This document shows, piece after piece, positions 1 through 5,669 of a stretch of 9,974 nucleotides of DNA. The DNA lies in NCBI GenBank assembly GCA_005793615.1, contig SXRI01000270.1, forward strand, positions 1 through 9,974. Reading direction: 5' to 3'. The first letter of the stretch is position 1. The number at the start of each line of letters is the position of its first letter. The notes under the pieces were generated by a model. The model was given only the letters and a program-made list of their open reading frames with translations. It was not told the DNA's origin and did not search any database. The position numbers and the translations under genes were made by a program. Source of the stretch: Bdellovibrionales bacterium (GTDB lineage: Bacteria > Bdellovibrionota > Bdellovibrionia > Bdellovibrionales > JAMPXM01).

Positions 1-597
1 AACGGCACCTACATCATGAACGCGAAAGATCTCTGTTTGATCGAGCAGCTCAAAGAGCTTCGCGATGCTGGCGTTTGTTCGTTTAAAGTCGAAGGTCGCA
101 CCAAATCGTCTTTCTATGCGGCGATGATTTCGCGCGTGTATCGCCAAGCCATCGATGATGTCGAAGAAGGCCGCCCCTTCAATCGCGAGCTTCTGGTGGA
201 ACTTGAGCGCCTTTCGAGCCGTGGTTATCACAAAGGTTTCTTCAGCGGCGCTCCGGGTGCCGAAGGACAAGAATACAACCGCCGCGATCGCGTGCAGCAA
301 TCAACCGTTTGTGCCGTGGTCCGCGGCGAACACGCTTCGACGAGTGCGCTCCTAGATGTGAAGGGGAAGTTCTCGGTCGGAGAAACCGTCGATGTGATTT
401 CACCAAAAGGTAAGAGCACAGCACAAGCCCTGAGCCTTACTGACAGCGCCGGTCGCAAGCGCGAAAGCCTACATGCAGGAATGGGAATGTGTACGGCTGA
501 ATTTTCGGTGCCGCTGGCTCCGGACTCGTTCATATGCCGTCAACTGACCACTGCTGAGGTCGCCGCACCTCGCGCCGAAATGACGACCACCCTGTGA
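1..597 (+). CDS. trhP: U32-family tRNA hydroxylase, TrhP/YegQ type (3' end only)
   Basis: The frame is open from base 1, so this is the C-terminal 198 residues of a longer protein; the family is usually about 400-450 residues. The fragment begins with the NAKDLCLIEQL block, then FKVEGRTKSSFYAA and VYRQAIDD, followed by a GYHKGFF segment. These match the end of the catalytic domain of TrhP (YegQ in E. coli) and its Bacillus relatives. The last ~90 residues (KFSVGETVDVISPKG onward) fit the small beta-barrel C-terminal domain of U32 proteins. TrhP makes 5-hydroxyuridine at tRNA position 34 and needs an iron-sulfur cluster and prephenate; the cluster cysteines would lie upstream of the window. 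The stop overlaps the start of a chorismate mutase gene. Assignment to U32 is firm. TrhP rather than the related RlhA is likely from the C-terminal resemblance but not proven by a fragment. Confidence 0.85.
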   Translation, partial: NGTYIMNAKDLCLIEQLKELRDAGVCSFKVEGRTKSSFYAAMISRVYRQAIDDVEEGRPFNRELLVELERLSSRGYHKGFFSGAPGAEGQEYNRRDRVQQSTVCAVVRGEHASTSALLDVKGKFSVGETVDVISPKGKSTAQALSLTDSAGRKRESLHAGMGMCTAEFSVPLAPDSFICRQLTTAEVAAPRAEMTTTL

Positions 598-926
598 AGC
601 AGCGTCGGCCTGCAAAGCGAAAACCCAATGGCAAAGCGAGCACCGAGGCTCGTTTGCTCCGCCTACGCAAACGCATGGACCTCCTCGATCAACGGATCGC
701 GCGCCTCCTGCTGACTCGCTTGGCTTTATCGCTCTCGATCATCGCCGAAAAGAGCACACTCGACCGGCCGGTGCACGACCCCAAACGCGAGCGCGAAGTG
801 CTCGCGAACCTGACCAAAGGTCTGAATCCCTCTGGCACTCCAGCGAGGCTGTTAACAACAGTTTACCGGGAGATCTTTCGGCAGACAGTAGAATCAGCGA
901 AAACCGGAAAATTGCGGCGCGGCTGA
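594..926 (+). CDS. aroQ: Chorismate mutase, AroQ (type II), monofunctional
   Basis: This 110-residue protein converts chorismate to prephenate in the cytoplasm. Ungapped alignment from memory with the E. coli PheA mutase domain places all the main active-site residues: R25, R42, K53, D62, R65 and E66 (E. coli R11, R28, K39, D48, R51, E52), with the RPVHDPKRERE block as anchor. The position matching E. coli Q88 is alanine in that alignment, a possible deviation. There is no fused prephenate dehydratase or dehydrogenase. The first 20 residues are an extra, strongly basic tail (K2, R4, R5, K8, R9, K10, K14, R20). The GTG start at 594 shares GTGA with the stop of the upstream trhP and has no Shine-Dalgarno sequence, so translation is probably coupled. 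Its product prephenate is required by known U32 RNA hydroxylases, which suggests a dedicated supply; general Phe/Tyr synthesis remains possible. Confidence 0.88.
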   Translation: MKQRRPAKRKPNGKASTEARLLRLRKRMDLLDQRIARLLLTRLALSLSIIAEKSTLDRPVHDPKREREVLANLTKGLNPSGTPARLLTTVYREIFRQTVESAKTGKLRRG

Positions 927-1017
927 CCGCTTGGCGCTCAGTCGCTCCCCAGTCGCTTCACTGATGCGAAATCGTTCTCAATGTTCTAGGATATTTGAAG
1001 TACCGCTTTTTTGAATC

Positions 1018-1023
1018 AGGGAG
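1018..1023 (+). promoter_or_regulatory. Ribosome binding site that sets the start of the small secreted protein
   Basis: AGGGAG lies 7 bases before the ATG at 1031. The open frame extends up to a TTG at 995, but that codon has no such site, and starting at 1031 puts a clean signal peptide at the N-terminus. Confidence 0.6.
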
Positions 1024-1030
1024 AGCGACC

Positions 1031-1240
1031 ATGCCGTTTTTGCGATTATTTTCCTTCATTCTCGCGGTTTTTTCCGGAACTGGGGCTTTCCGGGCGTTCG
1101 CGCAAGTCAGTATAGCCCCGCAGATTCAGCAAGAAGTTCGAGTTTTTCAAAAAATGGTCGACCGGGTGCTTCGCGAGGAACCGGAGCTAATTCACAACTC
1201 GAAGGGTGTTGCGCAAGATCGCGACAGCCGGCACTCTTAA
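1031..1240 (+). CDS. Small secreted protein of unknown function
   Basis: This encodes 69 residues from the ATG with a good ribosome binding site. Residues 1-24 look like a Sec signal peptide: one Arg near the start, a hydrophobic core FSFILAVF, and an AFA|Q cleavage site after A24. The mature part would be about 45 residues, hydrophilic, with a probable amphipathic helix (QQEVRVFQKMVDRVLREE) and a charged tail. There is no cysteine and no recognisable domain. It stands alone after a 104-base gap from the chorismate mutase gene, and its TAA overlaps the TAA of the opposite-strand TPM gene within TTAA (1237-1240). I do not recognise the family. The signal peptide and ribosome site support a real gene, but a short ORF like this could be lineage-specific or spurious. 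Confidence 0.55.
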   Translation: MPFLRLFSFILAVFSGTGAFRAFAQVSIAPQIQQEVRVFQKMVDRVLREEPELIHNSKGVAQDRDSRHS

Positions 1241-1920
1241 AGTTTGATGATCAAACCGTTTTCGAGTTCGTCTTTATTGTCATGCGCTGGTGGAAACACC
1301 GGTTCTAGATGAGCACCGAGCGCTTCGAGCGCGGCCACCATACCATCGGCGAAGTTCCCCGCTTTGGTTTTCTCAAGGAGAATCGCGATGACATTATCCC
1401 AGGTCGCTTTCGGTAAACGCTCATCGATGGTTTTATCAGCAATCACGATCGCCCGTCGCTCAAGGCTCGAAGCCATGATCAAAATCCCGGTGCGCTGCTC
1501 GGTTTCTCGAATTCGCGCAAGATGAAACTCTAAAAGAGCGCGCCTCTCAACACTCAGCAATTGATCAAACCGAGGTGTCAGCAGGTGCCGAATACGTGCG
1601 CTCCTCGACAAAACCCATGTCCCACCAACCGCGATCGCGACTGCCACGATATCCACGAGCCAAAACGGCACATCAAATGGTGTCAACATCATCAATCTTG
1701 GCAAGACGGTCCACGTGAACATCAAAAGAACAAGAAACAAAATCCACGGCACATGGCCTGTGGTCGATGAGTTACTGACCAACATCGGTACGATTTCAGC
1801 CGAAGTGTGTTTTTCAACTTTGGCGACAGCCACGTGAATGCGCTCAAGGCCTTCATCATCAAGTAGGTACTTGGCCCATGCGGGAACAGTCGTAGCAGCC
1901 AGTGTTTCTTTATTTGGCAT
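1237..1920 (-). CDS. TPM-domain membrane protein (second TPM gene of the lemA operon)
   Basis: This 227-residue protein is third in the lemA-TPM-TPM operon. Residues ~22-50 (LERIHVAVAKVEKHTSAEIVP) carry the TPM-type start with the T-S-A-E-I motif. Two hydrophobic segments at about 57-80 and 84-106 are inserted next, and the TPM fold resumes at about 125-205 with the ETEQRTGILIMASSLERRAIVIAD stretch and a WDNVIAILLEKTKAGNFADGM end. It has no signal peptide and no Gly-rich tail, unlike its neighbour. The frame stays open further upstream to 2118, but that part is a shadow of the neighbour's Gly-rich coding. ATG at 1920 is chosen because TAGGAG sits 6 bases before it, and it lies 8 bases after the upstream stop. 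TPM proteins have been linked to phosphatase activity and, in plants, to photosystem II repair; the bacterial role is not settled. Confidence 0.85.
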   Translation of the reverse strand: MPNKETLAATTVPAWAKYLLDDEGLERIHVAVAKVEKHTSAEIVPMLVSNSSTTGHVPWILFLVLLMFTWTVLPRLMMLTPFDVPFWLVDIVAVAIAVGGTWVLSRSARIRHLLTPRFDQLLSVERRALLEFHLARIRETEQRTGILIMASSLERRAIVIADKTIDERLPKATWDNVIAILLEKTKAGNFADGMVAALEALGAHLEPVFPPAHDNKDELENGLIIKL

Positions 1921-1928
1921 TTTTTCTC

Positions 1929-2699
1929 CTACCAATCCCCTGAAGCACCGCCGCCGCTGAAACCGCCGCCGCCGCCTCCCCAAGTACCACCGCCAAAACC
2001 CCCGCCACCGAAGCCACCACCACCGCCTCCCCAGCCGCCGCCGCCATAAAAACCGCGACGTCCGCGAGATCCTCCGCCAAGAATAAAGAACAAAATGACG
2101 ATAACGACCAGCACCCAACCGCGCAGTGGAATCCCATTGGGCGAGTGGCGTTGAGCCCGGGCCTTTCCCTCAAGGAAGGGCGTGAGATCAAATTCAGGGT
2201 CGGTTTTCTGAGCGATTTGAAAAACCCCGACGACAACGGCACTATCAAGGTCACCACTTCTGAGTAGAGGCACAATACCTTGATCGATGATTCGTTTACT
2301 GTCGGCATCCGTGAGCTGACCTTCAAGACCCTGGCCAACCTCAATACGAAGCTTACGATCTTTAACAGCGACAAGGAGCAAAACACCGTTGTCGGTCTTA
2401 CGCCCGCCCAGCTTCCACTGATCAACAATACGAATCGAGGCTTGCTCGATCGGCGTGCCCTCGAGCGAGGACAGCATCAGCACATTGATTTGGCTGCCGC
2501 CCTTTTCGTGAAGAGCCCGTAATGCCTGTGTCAGAGCTTGTTCGGTGCGCGGGCTCAGGGCCCCGGCATCATCGACCACAGGGCCTGTTAATGCCGGGAC
2601 ACTGAACTCAGTTGCCGCCCCGGCAAGATTCGGAACGAGACCCAGCGCCGCACTCAAGGAGAGGCAAAATCCTAAAAGAAGTACTCTCGCCAAGCGCAC
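1929..2699 (-). CDS. Secreted TPM-domain protein with C-terminal anchor and Gly-rich tail (YgcG-like)
   Basis: This 256-residue protein starts with a signal peptide (residues 1-28, cleavage near LAGA|A). The TPM domain covers about 36-165, with the typical VDDAGALSP opening, the DNGVLLLVAVKDRKLRIEVG core and GLEGQLTDADSKRII. A single transmembrane segment at about 193-208 follows, then a tail at 208-254 made almost only of Gly with Phe, Trp, Ser and Tyr, ending SGDW. This architecture is standard for YgcG-type proteins: a periplasmic domain held to the inner membrane. It starts at GTG 2699, three bases after the lemA stop (TAA GAA GTG), with no good ribosome site, so its translation is probably coupled to lemA. 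The tail is encoded by a G-rich, repetitive stretch (about 1938-2075), where copy-number change or sequencing error is likely. The function is probably envelope-related, acting with LemA. Confidence 0.9.
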   Translation of the reverse strand: MRLARVLLLGFCLSLSAALGLVPNLAGAATEFSVPALTGPVVDDAGALSPRTEQALTQALRALHEKGGSQINVLMLSSLEGTPIEQASIRIVDQWKLGGRKTDNGVLLLVAVKDRKLRIEVGQGLEGQLTDADSKRIIDQGIVPLLRSGDLDSAVVVGVFQIAQKTDPEFDLTPFLEGKARAQRHSPNGIPLRGWVLVVIVILFFILGGGSRGRRGFYGGGGWGGGGGGFGGGGFGGGTWGGGGGGFSGGGASGDW

Positions 2700-2702
2700 T
2701 TC

Positions 2703-3296
2703 TTAGAACTGCACTTTCGGAGCTTGCTTCTCTTGCTCAGTGACCTCGCCACCCCATTGCGGCATTTTTTCGTAATGGAAAATCAACGTATTGGTGAGAT
2801 TGGTCGGAAACACGGTCACCAAATTATTAAAGCCCTTGATGCTCTCGATGTAGCGTTGGCGTGCGATGGTAATTCGATTCTCGGTGCCTTCAAGCTGCGC
2901 CTGCAAATCACGAAAGTTCTGATTCGATTTCAAATCCGGGTACTGTTCTGAAACGACCATGAGGCGACCAAGCGCCTGACTCAACTGTCCTTGCGCAGCC
3001 GAATATTTTTCGATCTGCTCGGGTGTCGCCTTCGAAGGATCAAGAGTCATGCTGGTCGCTTTGGCGCGAGCCTCAGTCACTTTAGTCAGCGTGTCTTGCT
3101 CCTGTTTGGCATAGCCTTTGACAGTCTCAACCAGATTCGGAATCAAATCCGAACGACGCTTGTACTGGTTGGTGATCTCGGCAAGTGATGCCTCGACATC
3201 GTTTTTTGATTGAGGAATCGACTGAATTCCACAACCACTCAATGAAACTGCCATACCGATCAGAACCAAAAAAGCTGTCAACGAACGCGCGGTCAT
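2703..3296 (-). CDS. lemA: LemA-family lipoprotein
   Basis: This 197-residue LemA-family protein has a signal peptide with lipobox L19-S20-G21-C22, so C22 is probably lipidated. Residue +2 is Gly rather than Asp, which by the E. coli rule favours the outer membrane. The family hallmarks are present: NQYKRRSDLIPNLVETVKGY (43-62), a long helical middle, QYPDLKSNQNFRDLQAQLEG (118-137), then TENRITIARQRY and FNNLVTVFP. LemA proteins are mostly helical, extracytoplasmic and of unknown biochemical role. The frame is open to 3368, but ATG 3296 is chosen because AGGAGG lies 6 bases upstream and the signal peptide starts there. It is first in an operon with two TPM genes, an arrangement seen in many bacteria. 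Many LemA proteins carry a transmembrane anchor instead of a lipobox. No catalytic motif is visible. Confidence 0.93.
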   Translation of the reverse strand: MTARSLTAFLVLIGMAVSLSGCGIQSIPQSKNDVEASLAEITNQYKRRSDLIPNLVETVKGYAKQEQDTLTKVTEARAKATSMTLDPSKATPEQIEKYSAAQGQLSQALGRLMVVSEQYPDLKSNQNFRDLQAQLEGTENRITIARQRYIESIKGFNNLVTVFPTNLTNTLIFHYEKMPQWGGEVTEQEKQAPKVQF

Positions 3297-3339
3297 TATG
3301 AACCTCCTGAATAGAAACCTGTGACTGCGATGACCAACG

Positions 3340-3368
3340 AGTTTACGACCTCTAGTCCTGTGAAGCAA
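3340..3368 (-). promoter_or_regulatory. Possible sigma70-type promoter of the lemA operon
   Basis: On the minus strand, TTGCTT (3368-3363), a 17-base spacer and TAAACT (3345-3340) precede lemA by about 45 bases. The match is 3/6 and 4/6 to consensus, with ideal spacing. This is a pattern call only. Confidence 0.35.
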
Positions 3369-3405
3369 TGGAAACCGGAACTGCCAACTCGTGACTCATT
3401 GTCTC

Positions 3406-3434
3406 TTGCCACCTGCGACGCTCCCGCCTAACCT
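3406..3434 (+). promoter_or_regulatory. Possible sigma70-type promoter of the osmC-family gene
   Basis: TTGCCA (3406-3411), a 17-base spacer and TAACCT (3429-3434) lie about 35 bases before the gene start. The -35 box matches 5/6 but the -10 box only 3/6. It lies in the 172-base region divergent from lemA. Confidence 0.3.
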
Positions 3435-3454
3435 GCCGCAGTAAGTTCAAATTC

Positions 3455-3460
3455 AGGAGG
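3455..3460 (+). promoter_or_regulatory. Shine-Dalgarno site that decides the OsmC start
   Basis: AGGAGG sits only 2 bases before the first ATG (3463) but 8 bases before the second (3469). Normal spacing favours ATG 3469. Confidence 0.7.
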
Positions 3461-3468
3461 ACATGCAC

Positions 3469-3876
3469 ATGGTTGAGATGCTAGCCGTTTACACCGGAGA
3501 GAAACATTGCGAACTGCGACATGCACCCTCGAATTCAGTCATCGAAACCGATGCTCCTCGAGATAATCAAGGACGCGGCGAACGCTTTTCACCTACGGAT
3601 CTTATGGGTGCTGCTTTGGCGAGCTGTGTTCTCACCACCATGGCCATCGTGGGCGAACGCGAGGGTTTGGTAGTCAAAGGAGCCTCGGCTCGGGTGATTA
3701 AAGAAATGCAGCCAAGTCCGCGGAAGGTCGCCCGTCTTCCTCTGGAAGTCACCATGCCCAATGGTTTAAAACCCGCAGCACGCAGTCTCCTGGAAGAGGC
3801 CGCAAGAACCTGCCCGGTCGCACGTTCGCTGAATCCCGATATTGAAATACCAATGAGATTTGTTTATCCTGATTAG
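3469..3876 (+). CDS. OsmC/Ohr-superfamily protein (YhfA-like)
   Basis: This is a 135-residue OsmC-fold protein, close to the usual length. Recognisable blocks are FSPTDLMGAALASCVLTTMA with the first conserved cysteine (C53 in the 135-residue form), a central IKEMQPSPRKVARLPLEV strand, and ARTCPVARSL with the second cysteine (C115). The two cysteines are the redox-active pair of peroxidatic OsmC/Ohr enzymes, which reduce organic hydroperoxides using thiols. The overall sequence looks more like the YhfA-type branch, whose substrate is uncertain, than true Ohr or OsmC. The gene is transcribed alone, away from lemA and towards the PilZ gene, with only 4 bases between the two stops. Start at 3469 rather than 3463 follows from the AGGAGG spacing. 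Family is firm; peroxidase activity is inferred. Confidence 0.9.
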   Translation: MVEMLAVYTGEKHCELRHAPSNSVIETDAPRDNQGRGERFSPTDLMGAALASCVLTTMAIVGEREGLVVKGASARVIKEMQPSPRKVARLPLEVTMPNGLKPAARSLLEEAARTCPVARSLNPDIEIPMRFVYPD

Positions 3877-3880
3877 TCAG

Positions 3881-4657
3881 CTAGGTACTCAGCTTCGCGA
3901 GTTCGCGCTTGAAAAAGTCTTCTAGTTCTTTGCGAACCTCAGCTGGTAGACGAACCGCGTTTTGCACGAAGGTCAGTGCCAGGCGTAAGGTCTCGGCCGC
4001 CGGTTCACGGGAAAGATCGAGCATCGCCGCAACTTTGTGTCCTGGACCGTCATGGTGTCCACGCTCATGAACCAGTCCTGCCTGCAGGGGAACTCCGCGC
4101 CCGCCCTCGACATAATGACCAACGAAGCTTAGATGAAAGACCACCATTCCTTGCCCGTCCATCACACAATAGACTTCGTTTTGACGCCCGTCCGTTACCC
4201 AATGACTGATGCCGCGCTCATCTTTCTTCATGAAGGCTGCCGACACCGGATGAAGACTCAATGCCAGTACTTCAATCCGGAAGTAGTTTTCGACCGCTCG
4301 TTTCAGCCGAGTGTATTCATCTTTTGGTAAACCCTGGTCGCTCTCATTACCGAACTGGCAACCCGCGAGGATGCCGAAGATGTGGCGAATGCGAGCCTCG
4401 ATCGCAAACTCATCTTTGTCGATCGATATGATTCCGCGCAACTGCCCATCTACCTTTAATGCCGGATCTTCGCGATGAAAGATCGCCATGCCACCGGATG
4501 AAATATTGGCGAGCTCGAGCGAGCTCTTGATGCCATCGGCATGAAAGTGGACATGATGAAGCGGATGCAGCTTGATGCGAGGCTGACGATGAGTCGGCTC
4601 GTTCGCCGCCGCCACTTCACTTGGTTTTTTTGAGAAGATCTTTTTGAAAATGCTCAT
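3881..4657 (-). CDS. PilZ-domain protein with an unassigned C-terminal region
   Basis: This 258-residue protein starts with a short basic segment (MSIFKKIFSKK), then a PilZ domain at about 24-118. The PilZ signature N51-x-S53-x-x-G56 is present (ANISSGGMAI) and the domain continues through EARIRHIFGILAGCQF. The usual RxxxR switch just before it reads H23-R24-Q25-P26-R27, so the first Arg is His with an Arg one place later. Cyclic di-GMP binding is therefore plausible but not certain. Residues ~125-258 hold a second region (NEVYCVMDGQGMVVFHLSF, then helices rich in charged residues) that I cannot assign. The ATG at 4657 has AAGGA 7 bases upstream and lies inside the hydrolase gene, giving a 41-base overlap. 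An in-frame extension to 4720 exists but lacks this site. It probably links c-di-GMP signalling to the upstream hydrolase or glycan gene. Confidence 0.8.
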   Translation of the reverse strand: MSIFKKIFSKKPSEVAAANEPTHRQPRIKLHPLHHVHFHADGIKSSLELANISSGGMAIFHREDPALKVDGQLRGIISIDKDEFAIEARIRHIFGILAGCQFGNESDQGLPKDEYTRLKRAVENYFRIEVLALSLHPVSAAFMKKDERGISHWVTDGRQNEVYCVMDGQGMVVFHLSFVGHYVEGGRGVPLQAGLVHERGHHDGPGHKVAAMLDLSREPAAETLRLALTFVQNAVRLPAEVRKELEDFFKRELAKLST

Positions 4658-5600
4658 GGTTTTCCTTAGCGCGGTGAACTTGTCGAATGAGAAAATCCGA
4701 AGCCTTGCGATGTTGATCAAAAACCATCGCGTGCCCGCAATCGGCCACTTCGATAAGCTCAGATGTCGGTATCAGACGATGCAAATAGGTAGCACTGTCG
4801 AGCGAGAAGATGCGGTCCTCGCGCCCCTGCAAGATCGAAACCGGCATGCGGACAGCACCCAAGTGTTTCTCCCAGGAGTTCCAGTTCACGGCGTGAGCAC
4901 CTTCGGAGTGCGCGCGTATGATCTGCGGCATTTTCGGTTGTTTGATCACTAAATAAGCGAGATCGAGATAGAAAGAATCAAGCAGGCGATCATTAAGAAG
5001 ATTCTCGCGGCAAATGATCTTGTACTGAGTCTTATTAAACAATTTGTGGCCGAAGCGCGAAATTCCCGGAAGGGCATTGAAGAAAAAAATGCTGCGATAA
5101 ATGGGTGAGCGCAAAAAACGCAGCGGATTCGGCGGCATTGGATTCAAAAGCACCACTCGCTGCACGCGTTTTAAATGCATCGCCGCTGCGGCCCAGGCAA
5201 TGCCGGCGCCGTAAGAAAGTCCGCACAAGATGACGTCCTTGAGTTCCATATGCGCTAAGAAATGATTAAGTAAATGAACTTCGTCTTCGAGAGAGTTCGC
5301 GTGTGGATTAAGTTCAGAGAATCCCCAACCCGGGATATCCAAAGCAAAAACGCGAGTGTGTCGCGCCAGCGGCGCCATCACGCGCGGCCAGTCCATGAAG
5401 AAGCCACCAAAACCGTGAAGCAAAACCACCGGCGGCGTTGTGGAGTTTTCGCCGTGAGAAAGTCCCATCGTCGCATACGCTAGGCGCCGGCCACCCACCA
5501 TGATCGAAGGCAAGGATGGCGGTGGCAGGAGAACATCTCCGGGACGGTGCTGAGCCACTACGTCCTTTAACTCGTGTAAAACCTTTTGAAACTCGCGCAT
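4617..5600 (-). CDS. Alpha/beta-hydrolase fold protein
   Basis: This 327-residue protein is a typical serine hydrolase of the alpha/beta fold. It shows the oxyanion-hole motif HGFGG (62-66), the DIPGWGFS strand end (88-95), the nucleophile elbow G-L-S129-Y-G, the acid D262 in LQGREDRIF and the base H290 in DCGHAMVF, so the full triad is present. A lid-like region at about 155-235 contains an aromatic stretch (YRSIFFFNALPG) suggesting a hydrophobic substrate. There is no signal peptide, so it is probably cytoplasmic. Substrate cannot be told: esterase, lipase-like or C-C hydrolase are all possible. It starts at ATG 5600 with only a weak site (AGAG), 69 bases after the GT9 gene. The PilZ gene starts within its last 41 bases, so the three genes probably form one transcript. 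Confidence 0.88.
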   Translation of the reverse strand: MREFQKVLHELKDVVAQHRPGDVLLPPPSLPSIMVGGRRLAYATMGLSHGENSTTPPVVLLHGFGGFFMDWPRVMAPLARHTRVFALDIPGWGFSELNPHANSLEDEVHLLNHFLAHMELKDVILCGLSYGAGIAWAAAAMHLKRVQRVVLLNPMPPNPLRFLRSPIYRSIFFFNALPGISRFGHKLFNKTQYKIICRENLLNDRLLDSFYLDLAYLVIKQPKMPQIIRAHSEGAHAVNWNSWEKHLGAVRMPVSILQGREDRIFSLDSATYLHRLIPTSELIEVADCGHAMVFDQHRKASDFLIRQVHRAKENHEHFQKDLLKKTK

Positions 5601-5669
5601 TTATCTCTATTGAAACAAGAACCTACCATGAACGCGAGTCGCGAAATGAATGCTGCGACAACTTCAGGA

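Noticed and set aside
927..1030. Direct repeat CAGTCGCT around 940-960 as a terminator or regulatory element
   Set aside because: Two short copies only, no stable stem followed by T residues, and no clear promoter boxes in this gap.
1921..2118. Upstream in-frame extension of the second TPM gene, Arg/Trp-rich
   Set aside because: It is the other-frame reading of the Gly-rich tail of the neighbouring TPM gene; the ATG at 1920 has its own TAGGAG site.
1910..2428. 172-residue open frame on the minus strand inside the first TPM gene
   Set aside because: No domain, no ribosome site, and fully overlapped by a well-supported gene in another frame.
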